Of a stretch of DNA of 64,000 nucleotides, positions 34,206 through 48,300 are shown piece by piece (the first letter of the stretch is position 1; every line of letters begins with the position of its first letter). This stretch comes from Bagarius yarrelli (lineage: Eukaryota > Chordata > Actinopteri > Siluriformes > Sisoridae). The stretch covers positions 2,558,501 to 2,622,500 of the forward strand of contig VCAZ01000050.1 of the NCBI GenBank assembly GCA_005784505.1, given 5' to 3'. The notes under the pieces are model-generated. The model had not been told where the DNA came from. It saw only the letters and a program-made list of their open reading frames with translations, and made no database searches. A program made the position numbers and the translations under genes.

Positions 34206-35180
34206 AATGTAAGTAAGTCTCCCGGGGGAAAAAGTCAAAGTCTCCCAGGAAAAGAGTAAGTAAGTCTCTCGGGAAAAGAGTAAGTAAGTCTCTCGGGAAA
34301 AGAGTACGTAAGTCCTCCCAGGAAAAGAGTAAGTAAGTCTCCTCGGGAAAAGAGTAGATAAGTCTCCCGGGAAAGAGAGTAAGAGAGTATCCCGGAGTAA
34401 AAGAGTAAGTAAGTCTCTCGGGAAAAGAGTAAGTAAGTCTCCCGGGAAAAGAGTAAGTAAGTCTCCCAGGAAAAGAGTAAGTAAGTCTCCCGGGAAAAGA
34501 GTAAGTAAGTCTCTCCCAGGAAAGAGTAAGTAAGTCTCTCGTAAAAAGAGTAAGTAAGTAAGTAAGTCTCCCAGGAAAAGAGTAAGTAAGTCTCCCAGGA
34601 AAAAAGAGTCTAAGAAAAAGTAAGTAAGTCTCCCAGGGAAAAGAGTAAGTAAAGTCTCCCGGAAACAGAGTAAGTAAGTCTCCCAGGAAAAGTACAGTAA
34701 GTCTCCAGGGGAAAGAGTAAGTAAGTAGGTTAAGTCTCCCAGGAAAAGAGTAAGTAAGTCTCTCAGGAAAAAGTCCAGTAAGTAAGTCTCTCCAGGAAAA
34801 GAGTAAGTAAGTCTCTCCAGGGAAAAGAGTAAGTAAGTCTCCCGGGAAAAGAGTAAGTAAGTCTCCCAGGAAAAGAGTAAGTAAGTCTCCCAGGAAAAGA
34901 GTAAGTAAGTCTCCCAGGAAAAGAGTAAGTAAAAAGAGTCTCTCGGGAAAAGAGTAAGTAAGTCTCCAGGAAAGAGTAAAAGAAAAGTAAGTAAGCTCTC
35001 CAGGAAAGGAAAGAGTAAGTAAGTCTCCAGGGAAAAGTCTCCCAGGGAGTAAGAAGTCTCTCGGAAAAAGAAGTAAGTAAGAGTCTCCCAGGAAAAGAGT
35101 AAGTCTCTCGGGAAAAGAGTAAGTAAGTCTCCCAGGAAAAGAGTAACTAAGTCTCCCCCAGAAAGAGTCTCTCTCGGGAA
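34206..35180. repeat. Minisatellite, 24-bp unit
   Basis: About 40 degenerate copies of a 24-bp unit containing GTCTCCCAGGAAAAGAG followed by TAAGTAA, with length variants. Because 24 is divisible by 3, the minus strand stays open for 353 codons as an LTYSFPGR-like repeat. I see no start context, domain or conservation to call it a gene. On + every unit carries GTAAGT, the consensus 5' splice site. Confidence 0.92.
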
Positions 35181-35219
35181 AAGAGCATCTGCAGAACACC
35201 AGAAAAGTAATGAAATATA

Positions 35220-35830
35220 AAAGAATGAACTCCTGAGGAAGACCTTTAACCATCAAATCGTTCATTTGTATAAAAGAGAATAAACAGAAGTCACTCTGGA
35301 TAAGGGTGCCTTTAAAATACCAGAAATATTATAAAATAAAATAAAAAATAAAATAAAGAATAAAGGGGTGTTGGTTTGACCTACGTGATAGTGATAAAGG
35401 TTGGACTGCTAAATGGAAGATTGTGGGTTCGATTCCCAGCAGCACCAATTTGAGCCACAGAGCAAGCCCCGTAACCCCCAATTGCTCAGTTGTATGAATA
35501 ACATTTTTTAAAAAGTAAATCGCTCTGAATGAGGGCTGCAAAATGCCAGAAATTTAATGAAATATAAAAGAATGTACTGCATCCCTGAGCAAGGCTTCTA
35601 ATCCCTCAATTGCTTAGTTGTATAAAAGAGGAAAAAATCGAACCAATGCCAGAAATGCAATGAAATATATATAAATATTTTTCATATTAAGGTGTTGGAC
35701 TAGTCTTGGATTAGATTCCCAGCAGCCATTGGGCCCCTGAGTAAGGCCCTTAACCTTGAATTGCTCAGTTGCATTAGGGAGACAAATGTAAGTGGCTCTG
35801 GATAAGGATGTCTGCCAAATGATGTAAAAG
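35220..35830 (+). mobile_element. Cluster of SINE copies and SINE tails
   Basis: Four same-orientation pieces of the common SINE follow one another: a tail at 35227-35322, a near-complete copy at 35364-35550 (box B GGGTTCGATTCCCAGC), a tail at 35578-35660, and a shortened copy at 35690-35830. The first three pieces are each followed by ATGAAATATA-like sequence, suggesting segmental duplication and not four independent insertions. Confidence 0.75.
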
Positions 35831-36079
35831 TATTTAGTGTTGCAAAATGATGTTTTTGTAAAAATTATTAAATCACTTTAACTAAAGAACTAATAATAAT
35901 AATAATACTGTAATTTAAAAGTCAGTGAAAATGTCGATATGATGATTTTTATTGTTGTTGATTTAGAATACAGTTTACATCCCTAATTTTTTTTTCCCAA
36001 AACATGTCTATACAGCCTTGAGCCGCTAGGTGGTGGTATCAGTCCTCAAGCTCCAAAAAAAAAAAAAAATCAAAGATCA

Positions 36080-36549
36080 GAAAGGTTGATGACTGAAGTT
36101 TTATTTTTAAATAAATCTGTAGTGCTGAAGCTCTACATACATGTCCAGCTCAGACATGCACCAACATGCAGCACACAACAGCAATGCATTTCCAGGATGC
36201 ACATTAAATACGTCTGTTAATTAAAAAAAAAAAAAAAAACCCACACACAACAGCATGATAAATAACAAAAATCCAATCCGGGATGCTACATTTCTTTTGT
36301 CTGGTTTTGCAAAGTAAATCAGTAAACTAGAAGTGCTTGGAAAAAACAAAACAAAAAACAATGCATCACAAATTCATAATAAAACCCACCATAATATAAT
36401 TTAATTTCTGACATATTATATACAGAAGAGATCAAATAAATAACTCAGAAGCTAAATATTACTATAACACACTTAGGTAAGCAACGCTACATGATGAAAG
36501 TGCAACCCATGAACTACTATAACCTGCCCTGTCTCTTTTGAATGTCTAC

Positions 36550-36580
<31 letters not shown>

Positions 36581-38037
36581 AACACACACAAACAAGAGAA
36601 ATCAATTGGAATCAACATTTGTGGAACAAAAATAATATTGTCGTCATATACCGTAGCACAGTGGAAGATAATATATTTATGGCCAGATTGGCTTTCTGCC
36701 AGCATATGCATATAAATCCTCCAGCTTTTTATGAGCATAAAAGGTAAAAAAAAAAAAAAAAGAGCAGTCTATTGGAAAGTTGTTCTTCCGAGGTTTGAGG
36801 AAAGACTATACACAGCTGGGGAAACATCAATGCAGAACATCTTTTTCTATGTAATCTTCAAGCATGCAAACATGAGCTGTCGCATGCAAAACAATGAAAA
36901 AAAAAGAAATCGAGCCGCTACCCAAAAATCAATGGCGTTGACTTTAGACCGTTCTGAAGTCAGCCATCTTTAATGTTAACATTCATCATGTGATCCAGTC
37001 GAATAATAACGGAGTGCAAAGCTTCATTGTAATGCTACAATCTGACCTCCCTCCAAAGCCATAATAATTTATATCTCCATTACTCTATATAAGAAATAAA
37101 AATATACTTTTATTTATAAACCTTCTTTATTTTACTGGATAATTGATCAGATTTAGTGACCATAAAGATGATTTCTGTAGTAGAGTTTCCTGAATCTAGC
37201 TTATTATATATTTCAAACCACTCTTAATTATAATAGTAATTATTATTATTAAGATATATAGATATAACTACGAACTGAGGTTAAAAAAGATAATAAATTG
37301 TGTACACCAACAGATCATCTCAGCTACATCCCACTGAGTCATAGTTATACTACCAAAAGTAGTCTCTTCTTTTCTTTTTCTTTTTTTCAGAAAAACAAGA
37401 ATTTCTCGAATATTTTTTAAAGCTAAATTTGAAATTCAGGACCTGACATCATTTAGGAATATTGATATCAAGTAGTATCATGTTCTGGAGTTGTTTTGAA
37501 AAGATTTCTTCAAAAAAAAGGCACCTTATTAAACGTGTAGTAACAAATAATATAATTATGCTTGTAATTATTAAATAATCTTTTATTTTTTTAGACATTC
37601 TGCTAATTTATCATTTACAAATCCTAAAGCTGAGCATAAAACATTTTCTAAAGCATGTAATCTTCGAACAGCGAAATACCTTCCTCATCCTTTTTTCCCT
37701 GACAAACTAAGCCATTAAATAAGAATCTAGTGCAAAATGACCAACAAATGGAAGTACCAGACGTGTCCTCATTTGCTATGTGGCTCGGAGATATCGGATG
37801 AAAAGGTGAAAGACGGAACCCACAGCTTTAAACACACACACACACAGTTACCAGCAGGAGCTATAAGAGTACAGTCTCCTCTAAGACTGGGTTCTGCTGC
37901 TGTACATGCTACATTTCTTCTCCGTTTTCATACTGCTTTCACCTGAACATTCAGGATTCTTGACGTGCAACGCAGTGGCAGTGGACTTATTTATCTTTAG
38001 CAAACGCCAAACTACGGTTCTCTGCTTCTCTTCACTG

Positions 38038-38068
<31 letters not shown>

Positions 38069-38146
38069 CTCACTGGTAACCCTTTACCATGGCAAACATC
38101 ATGGCTTCAGTGAAGCAAGTTTGGTGGTCAGAGGTTATTTTGCAGC
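36080..38146 (-). other. rasgrf2: Probable rasgrf2 3' UTR and 3' flank
   Basis: This 2 kb follows the rasgrf2 stop codon (38147-38149). Several minus-strand AATAAA signals exist, one at 36100-36105 next to an A-rich SINE border. It contains a (CTT)n run at about 38041-38070 and a CA repeat at 36559-36592. No ORF resembles a gene. The true end of the UTR cannot be told from sequence. Confidence 0.4.
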
Positions 38147-38691
38147 TCAAGCAGGAAGCCTGGGCTCAATCTTCAGAGACAAGTCATACAGTGTGTCTTC
38201 ATCCATGATTAAAGCCTTATCCAACAGGTACTGCGTGACCTGATGAGAACAAGTATTATAAATGATCTACATTAAACAACAACAAACGATAGATTGAAAA
38301 AATGTTTTTATACATTTAATCTATTAAAAGGCCACATTTACATTGCCTGTACCGTGTGATCCAATTTTATTTTTTTTTCCTCCAATGTAGTACAGATGGG
38401 ATATGACCTTTGGTCGTGTAAGCAGGAAAAAAGCACATGTTTTCTGATATTTTTAGATCAGTTTCAGGCCTTATTCATATGTGGAAATAAATCAGATATG
38501 AATCGGACTCGTTCATTAGTGTCTGTCATGTAAACAGACAAATTGAATTTTTACCTGGTAATGTAAGTCAAACGTCATTGAATAAGCGATGGTGGCGCAT
38601 GACGTCAAGATCGACACTAACAGCAAGATATAACAAGAGCGAGTATTTTGGTTTTTGTTCACTTAAAGTCTGTTTTGTCTGTAAACAAATT

Positions 38692-38786
<95 letters not shown>

Positions 38787-41700
38787 GCTACACTTCCTCT
38801 AAAGAGATCATTGTTTTTCTGACCCTTAAACAATCATTTCGTCTTTGTCTGTTGCATCCATTGATTATCACATCGTTTTCACTTCCTTTTCTGGTCAGTA
38901 CGTCTACATTGGGTTGTTTTGCTGTGTATAGTGTAAATGCAGATATCGGATACGGGTCAGTTTTAAAAGATGATGTAGGTGAGTCATCAAAAAAAATGAA
39001 TATAGTCACAAAATCGGAATTTGGCAACAAGATTTGCTGTGTAAAAGCTAAGATTGTTGTCTAAGATACTAACTGTACATAAGTATATAACTGTATAAAC
39101 TTTGTTCTAAGATTAATACACATAGACATTCAGGACACTTCCTCATGAGCCCACTAGAGGGCAACCACACCCTTATTTTTAAACTCTTCTCTGGTTGTGC
39201 CTTTTTCTACAATGCCATAAGATACTAATCCCACAGTTCTCATTGTTGGTTGTTTGACTTGTTTGCATATATAAATTCATGTGTCCTACTTGGTGATTGT
39301 TTTGCAATCACTCTGTTAACCACAGCCTGGTTTTCTGTTTGTTTTGCTGTTTTTTATTTTGGTTTTGTTACATTTTATCTTCTCTATTTTTTAAAAGTAA
39401 TTTTTGGGCATTTTAGAGCCTTTGTATTTACAGCATAGGATAGGAATGGGGGGGGGAGTGTAATTAATTACTGTGGGCTGTAGGTACAGTCTTTACAGAT
39501 ATAATGATGGTTTAAACATTTAGTCCAAACTTGACTCACCTTTGGTTGATGCTCAATTCTGTAAGGAGTTTGCTGGAACTGCCGGATCTCCCGAATAATG
39601 TGAGATATCTGTTAGCAAACCAGGGCAAACAGTCATAAATCCAAAACACACCAAAGCCAGAAGATAAACATGACAACTGATCTGTGGGTTTACCATTCTC
39701 ATCTTTGAGAAGTTGACCAAACCCTCTTCAGTAAAGTTCGGGGTTCCTTCCTCAATAAACGCCAGGTCTGTCAGGTACATGCCCAGATATGGGACACATG
39801 GTGGATTGCAGCTGTGACAAACAGCACAAAGACAAATATGTCTTAATTAGGCAGGATGTGAGGTGCGGTTATAGAAGCATAATTAACCACTGGGTGGTGT
39901 GATGTAGCCAGGCGCAAAGTGGAGGTACAGTGACAAATCCGAAGTGCAACATTTTCTTATAACGAATGTGTTGTATTTCTTGTACGGAACGACAACTTGC
40001 TAGTAATCAAATTTACTAATTAAAATAGTATATATTTAAATATATACTATTTGGGTTACTTCAGATTAGCGTTAGTTATTAGTAATATTATGTTTAAGCT
40101 ACCTTTAGCAAGTATGCAAACTGTAGCAAGCACATGTGGGTAGGAACACATTACACTTGTGTTACATTTCACTGACTTTTGGAAGTTTTAGTCGTTGAAA
40201 TTTACTTTGCTACATTTGATGGTGTTCCTCCTTTACTATTAAATGTTATTGATAAAAAAAATGTAGGTTTAATAATTAGTTTTATTATGTTCTATACAAT
40301 GAGATGAGTCTTGCTATTGGCTGCAGTCGTCTGACGTCCGTACGTGGAACACGTTCAATTTTTAAAAGACGCTCATGTTGAAAAATAACGATCGAAGAAG
40401 AAGTGAGAATATTAGTAGAGACAGAAACACACATGACCTCACATTCCAAATTTATACATGCCAATAGAGGGAAAGCAACAGTTCTATAATGTGACCAAAA
40501 ACATGTGCTGTTATCAGTGTAGAGGAATTCCAGCTCCACCCTGAGGAAACATGTTACAGTAATGTTTTGTATGTGCTCACGAGGAGCACACTAGATGTTA
40601 TATTAGAGGCCCTTTGCAGAAGCGAGGAGGAGAGAGGGATATTTAGGTGGGAAATATGGTAGACAGGGAAGGAATGTGTGCTTGGTACTTGAGTGTGAGG
40701 ATCGTTTTCACAATCTCAACAAACTTATAAATAAACTGAAATCTCTTCTGCTGCTTAAATTAATAAAGACAACCAAAATTCTTTTCACAAACAGAAAGGT
40801 AAAAGTCTTTTCTTAAAGTTTCTGTTAATCTCTTTTCTTATTTTCCCTTTTTTTCCTATTTTATTTCCTAATTTGGTTTTTTCCTTATTTTTATCCTTTT
40901 CTTTCTTTCCCGTTTCCTTTTCATTTCTTCTCTTTCCTTACTTTCTTTCCCTATTTTCTTTTTATTCTTTTTTCTTATCTTTGCCTATTTTTTTTTTCTC
41001 ATTCCCCCCTGCTCAGTTCTGCTCAGTTCCCCCTGCCTCAGTTCCCCCCCCCCCCTGCTCAGTTCCCCCCTGCTCAGTTCCCCCCTGCTCATACCTGGTG
41101 CTACCTAAATGACCGCACGCCGACTGCTCAGTTCTGTGTTCTTTTATAGGCGCGCGCTCAGGTGCTTTGCATTCTGCTAATTGGGCGGCATGGCGGCGTT
41201 GCCTGGCAACCACGCTTTGTTGTGCTTGCGGACGCGCCTAACTGGAGTAGCTCTCCGCAAATTTGCCCGTCCGGAAGTCCGTGACGCAACAACTAAATTT
41301 CAGGATAATTACTATCAGAGATGGATTGTGTAACTACGACACTTTAATCTTACCGTAAATAACTATAAAATCTTAAACATTCACTTCTCTTCTTTTTTTT
41401 TTTTGTCTTTTTTTGAACGCATGCTTTATGTAGTCGATTGTTAGTATTTTTTTCTGGATTCAGGATTTTCCTCTTATTTAATCAAATCCAAAATAACTTA
41501 AAACTAACTAATTAAGTCGTCTTATCGTTCCAGAATTTATTACTCTCTTACTCAAGTAACTGTAAACATAAATGCTTTTACTTGAGTAACTATTTTAAAA
41601 GAAGTTTTACTTGTACTTCAGTACAATTTTTGGCTATTTTATCCGCCTCTGGTAGCAAGTACACATACAAAGATCGTTTATTGTCACTGATGGCTTTCAG

Positions 41701-44700
41701 CAACATAAATGATGGCAACCTTCGACAACAAGATGTTGGCTTTTCCAGTGGCAAGAAAGTATGGAGTGCCTTGGTGAAGGGACTACTGCTCCTTCATCTC
41801 ATATGGTAGAATAAATATATACACTGGCCAATATTCTCTACAATTCTACATAGAACATAGACATACATTCTATGTCTAATTTCCCACAGGTATGTTTCAG
41901 TTTAGCGAGTTGAGCTAGTTATTTCACCTTCTGAACAAGACTGTTTCTATAGCAACCAGTAGTAGGCACTGGAAACTTCATAGTGCAGTCACTGGTGACT
42001 TAAAAAGCTTTATAAAAACGATACACAGTTTTTTTCCTTCACCAGCCTCTCATTTATAACAGGCAGATTGCCAAGAAACAATAAAAACGTAAATCGCTCT
42101 GACCTTAAGACTTGCATCGTGGAAAGTGTTAGAAGTAGGAGACGCAGGGCTGGTAGGACTAGTAAACATAGTAAACGTAGTAATAGTAGTAGTAGTAAGA
42201 GGATGAGGATAAGGTAAAGGAGTAGTAGAACTAATACAAATAGTAATTGTAGAAATGGGAGGATGAGGAGGAGGAGAAGGAGAGGATGTAAATGGAGGAA
42301 AGGAAGGAGGAGGAGGAGAAGTTGTAGTAGTAGTAGTTAGAAGGCGACTAGTAGAACTAGTTATAGTTGTAAAATAAAAAAAGAACAAGTAACATTGTTA
42401 GTAGTCGTATAATGTAGAGTGGAAAGAAAAGAAAACCACTAGAAATAGTTATAGTAGTACCTGTAGGGGGAGGAAGGGGAAAAGGGGATCATAGTAATAG
42501 TAGGGGAACTAATAGGGTTAGTAATAGTAGTCACAGTAGTAGGAGTAAAAGGAAAAGGAACAGAAGAAATAGTCACTGTAAAAAAAGAACTAGTGATGGT
42601 AGTAATAGTAGTACTAGAAAAAAGGAGAGGAGAAGAGCAGTCATAAGAGGAGGTTAAGTAACACTAGTAATCTGAGAACTTCCAAATGGACTAGTAATAG
42701 TAGTAGGAGGAGGAGGAGAAAGAGGAGAAGGACTTGTAATAGCAGCAGTAGTTGGAGAAAGAGTAGTGGCATGAGAAAGTGGTGCTGTTGTAGTGGTAGT
42801 AGTAGAGGGACTACTGGGTCAAGGTATAGTTGTAAAGTAAACAAATGAATGGTAATAATATTACTTTTATAATGTAGAGTAAAAAATAAGGAGGGGAACT
42901 AATAGGAATAGGTATAGTAGTTAAAGTAGGGAAAGGAAGAAAAGAGATCATAGTAATCATGGAGAAACCGTAGTAGTAGTAAAAGTAGTAGAAAAAGAAG
43001 GAGAAGAATTAGTCACAATACAAAAAGAACTAGTGATAGTAGTAATAGAAAAAGTACTAGAAAAAGGAAAGGAAAGAAGAATAGAAGAAGGAGCAGTCAT
43101 AGGAGGAGCTTTAGTTATACTAGTATTTGTTGTAGGAAAAAAAGAGTGGGAGGAAGATCAAATGGATTAGTATTAGTAGTATTAGTATGAGTGGTACTGT
43201 AGTAAACCTCTGTAAAGTTGCCCCATGAAAAGAAATAATTACCAAAACTATGCCATTCGTTTGTGCTACGTTTGTGCCACAATAATGTATTTATTTTATT
43301 TATTTATTTTTTATTGATAAAATGTTCATTTTGTCATTTCTAATGACACCAGTTTTATGCGATTTAGAAAAACTAGAGTGGAGAGTGATGTCACATATCT
43401 AAGGAAAAAAAATAGACAGTGTTTGTTTTAACGGCACAAACGAACTGCGCTGGTTTGGAGCGTTTTGGGCACTATGGGGTGGAATGTGATGTCACATGGT
43501 CAAAAAAATAATGTTTAATATCTCAAAAACCAAACCAGCACAAACGTTTGTTTTTACGGCACAAACGTAGCACAAACGAATGGCATACTTTTTGGTTATT
43601 ATTTCTTTTCATGGTGTGCCAACTTCATGGAGATCTGTAGTTATTAGATTAAATGAAGCATCTGCCACACAACTTCACTTGTAAACTCTTACCAGGGTTG
43701 GACTGGGACAAAAAAACCTTCAGCCCTGGCGATTTGGCACCGACCCACTACATACCATCACAAATACTCCTTCATTAATCAACACGCTCAGAACATTTTA
43801 TTAGAATCTCACTTTTTCAAGGTTTCTCTCAGGTTTTTAAATCGTCCCTCTGATGACACGGTCTTCTGCAGCTTATCCATAAGAGCTCTCGTCTGTCCAC
43901 AGAGATAAAGAACAGAAGTTAATGATTAATGGTGCATAATCTGTAATCAGTCCTCAGTAGCTCCACACTTCCACACACTTCATTTCATCACACAGACAGA
44001 AGGACCGAAGGACAATCCCCTGACCTGTTTGCTGATTTTAGCCCAGGTTTTTTTCAACCTGTAGATGGCACTGCGGTTGAGGGCAGATGTGATCTCCAGG
44101 ACACCGTTATAATTGTTGAGACAGCGGCAAATATCAGCTACAGCCACCCATTTCTCTATGGAGCTCGACCTGGAGCCTACGTCTGTGTGGCTCATGATCT
44201 GCGAGGCTACCAGGTTACTCATCTAAACACAGGGCGAGAAAAAGCATAACATAAAAGTAAACACACTAATGTAAACGATTCAATTGGAAGGCAGACACAG
44301 GGTTTTTTTTTCCTTACATCATTGAAATGTTGACTGGTCTTCATGATGTAAGGAGTTCTTTCATTCTTGTCCATCTTCATCCACCCTTGACCCAAAAACT
44401 CCCTAAACAAACGACAAAAATGACACAAACAGAAGCGAAACATTTGTTTTCAGCTGTTCTGATTAATTTACTGGGATAGCAGTAGTTTGTCTCTCCAGAA
44501 TTTTGTAATTGTAAAAATTAACTATACAAATATACAAAGTTTTACGTTGTTTTTGCAATAACCACAGATTTTCTGCATATTTGACCAATTATTATAATCC
44601 GGCGAACAAATCATGACTTCCTAATTCCTTATTATGAAAATGCAGACATTTTAGATCAAAAAGTCAAACTGGCAACTACATTATTTCTGTGTCTTAAAAT

Positions 44701-45281
44701 ACAGATCTTGCAAAGTCTTATGATACCGATATTCTCCAAATATGCCTAATTATACAAGCATACAATTTGTTTAACATTAATAGCAAACCAACAGTGCACA
44801 TCAGTGATGGACTGAACCAAATGACAGACAGGACCAAATGACAAGACATGACAAAATGATGCTATAATGCATTGTTTGTGCAGGTAGTTAAAAGAAATTG
44901 TCCAGCTAGTTAAGAAAGATATTACCAATGGGTAAAACATAGACTCAGACACGGTCTCAGTCTTCAAGTCGAGGCTAAAAACTCATTTATTTAGCCAAGC
45001 TTTCAATCTGTAGTTTTGTTTCTTAGGTAACAGAGCAGAACTGGAGGGATGATGAATATAGAGTGTTTGGTGAACTGAGATATTTGTATGCCGTCGTTCC
45101 TCCACTCTTACATGTTTACTCGGGTTTGTTGACGGTGGTGTGGCGGTCCGGCTCTTATCCCAGAGATCCCTCATGTGTTACCTTATAGCGCTCCTATTAA
45201 GTTATGCTGCTATAGCTAGCTTTTCTGTAGTCCCCAACTACACAATATGTTCTTAACTTTTACACAACAATACACTTAATA

Positions 45282-45332
<51 letters not shown>

Positions 45333-48300
45333 TTCTTTCCCTGTTTCTCTTTTCTCAAATTTGAGGAGCTTTAAGCACAGACTGGGACTCATTCTGCTCC
45401 ACCTACCCAAGACTAAAGTTTACATTGCATTTGATTACAATTACATAAACTGTAATTAATTCAGTTTTACACATTCAGTGTCACCCTGATGAAGATGGGT
45501 TCCCTCTTGAGTCTGGTTTCTCTTAAGGTTTCCTCCTACTTCATCTCAGGGAGTTTTTCCTTGAAATAGTTTGGCCGGCTTGTTCATTAGGGACAAACTT
45601 ACACTTTTTCACTGTTACTGCAACCTGTATGAAGCTGCTTTAAGACAATGTCTATTAATTCAAACTGAATTAAATTGAATTAAACTTTACACTGTAGAAA
45701 TAGTCATGCTGTAGTAGAAGTTTAATGTAAACTACGGTTATGGGAAAGGCTTTAAAATTTTAATGTCTGCCAGTCCTTGTTTTGAATAGTTTGTATGCTA
45801 AGTGTGCATCTCCTACAATTCCTGACAAGTTATATGGAGGAAGGGGAGGGTGGTACCAGTGATGCGCTCTGCGGACCTAACTAGTCGTGCGTCTAATTGG
45901 GCAGCAGAGCCGAACCAGACATTTTGCAAACTGAATTTACAGCACAGTGTGAGTGATAATAAACTAAACTGTTACTGACACCCCAAATAAACACTGTATA
46001 GTACTCACTCATAGGGAATGCTTCGAAAAACAATGTGGTCAAGAAGTGTGATCTGTTCAGCTATCTCCATGGCTGACAGTGATTCAAAACATTCTGCTTT
46101 TGGGCACTCCGCCTGCAAAAAAGCATGCACAATTCACAGCAGTCCTGAATAAAACGCTACTTGAAAAAAAAACTCTGTAAAGTTTGATTTAAAATCAAAA
46201 ATATTCTTTGTTTTATTGTATTTTAAAATATATTTCAGGGTCAGGGGCAGCACATGGTTCAGTGGTTAGCACTGTGGGAAAAGGTAGCACAGTGATTAGG
46301 GCATTGGACTACTAACCGTAAGATTGTGGGTTCGATAACCAGCATCCACTAATACCTTTAGTAACTATAATTGCACAAATAGGGTTCTTGTAAATTTGTA
46401 ACGTTTTTGTCTGACTCAAACTGGGTAAAAAGTTATTATTAGGTTATTAAAATCCAATCAAATTAAATACTTTTTTTTTTATTAAAGGTTTTTAATAAAA
46501 CAGGGTATTAAAATTACATTTACAGCCTTTGGCAGATGTTTTTATCCAGAAAGACTTACATTTATCTCATTTATACAACTGAGCAATTAGGGGTTAAGGG
46601 CCTTGCTCACTGGCTCAACAGTGGTGGCTTGGTGGTGCTGGGAATCAAACCCAGGTCTTTTTGGTATAAGGCCAAGACCTTATAACCACTAAGCCATCAC
46701 TTTCCACTTGTTTCCTGTCTAATGTGGAATAAGATTGAATGCATTAAAAAAAAGAAAAATTCATAAATAAACAATAATAAAATATATCAATAAAAAGATG
46801 AAAAACTACTGTAAGACCATCTAAAATTACATTTATTGGACTTTAAATTGGACTTTTTATATATCAATGTGTATTATTTATTTTAGCTGTGCTAACCTCC
46901 AATTAACACAAGAATACACACTCATCCGCACACAACATGCTGACAATACATGCTGGCTTTGTAATTAGCTACTGTAGTTTGCAATGCCAGGATGCACCGC
47001 ATGCAAAGAAATGCCTTTAACAGTGCATTGTGTTTGCAGTGTTACATTAATAACATAAAAAGAATAAATCTCTTAATGCAAAAGTGATAAACACACCCAA
47101 CGTATCCCAGGATCATGGCGAGGGGTTAAAATGTAGAAGTGAATGAACTGCTTTCAATATAAGCAGTGAGGAAATCAGTGGTTTTGTTAGCTTTCCCAAA
47201 GGAGAGCTCAGTGTTTGCTCATAAAAACAGAAAAAACACCAGCAGCCGGCATTCTGTCACTGTTTAAATCCGTAAGTGCAGCCCTGTTGTCTGGTGAGAT
47301 GCCGTTAGAGCTCCTGACTCAGTCCTACAACCTAAATTTGTTTTTTTGTGTGTAATGCAGGATGAATAGGATCAGAAATAATCAAGAATTAGGAAATTTA
47401 GCCATGTTTATTCACCAGCAAGTGTGGCCAAATACCATTTCTACCCCTTTTCCCATTTCTACCCCACTGTTTTGCGTGTACATGTAAAGATGTAGGTGTG
47501 CCTCGAATCTCTCTTTTGATTTAAGGCGTAGGTGAAGGGGGAAGATACCCCGTCAAACAAAGATTTTTCAGGGCCACATTTTAATTGTAGGGGTATTAGA
47601 AATCTTTTAAGATACACCAGCTACAGCAGCAACATGGCTGCCCAAGCGACCAATAAGATTCACAAATAAATATTTTTTGGCATTAATAAGAAATTTAACC
47701 AACAATAATCTGTTTTATTATATTTGATGTTTATATTTTACAGTCATGTTCTTCAAAAATAACTTAAAAAAAAAAAAACTGCTAAAGTTTGCTAACGCTT
47801 CAGTGCTGAATGTTAGTTTTACAACATATTTTTAAGTTAAGCCTGATAACATTACCTGATGACTTGACAGAATATCCTAGTCTAGTGTCAGGAAATTAGC
47901 TTTTTACTGCACATATGATGGCGATTACTGGTGTAGTAGTGGTGCCCCATTTCTTATTTTCATCCCTACATCTTATCACTCTTTTTCAAGAGCCAATGGG
48001 GAAGGGGTAGGCGTGGGGATATAAATGAACGCTCACCATCTGCAAAATGTCCTCTATCTTCAGCTGAGCATCGTCCTGGTCATCTTGTGAAAGAGCACTG
48101 TGTTAAAGAAAAATCAGAGATTACACAAAAGCCTGTAAAATGTAGGCATGACAATGCAAACGAAATAGCTTAAACTTGAATTTGTAGCGAAATGGTGTGT
48201 AAATGATGGTTGATCAATGAGCTTTTTTGACCTAAACAAGGTCACAAAGATATTTTGACATTTCAGAAAATATATCTGAAGGCCTAACAGAGTGATCTGT

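Noticed and set aside
34204..35265. 353-codon minus-strand open frame
   Set aside because: It is created by the 24-bp minisatellite, whose unit length is a multiple of 3. No domain, no sensible start and no unique sequence in most of it.
42050..42844. Ser/Thr/Pro- and Leu-rich minus-strand frames
   Set aside because: Translations of a trinucleotide-rich tract in an intron. No unique protein sequence.
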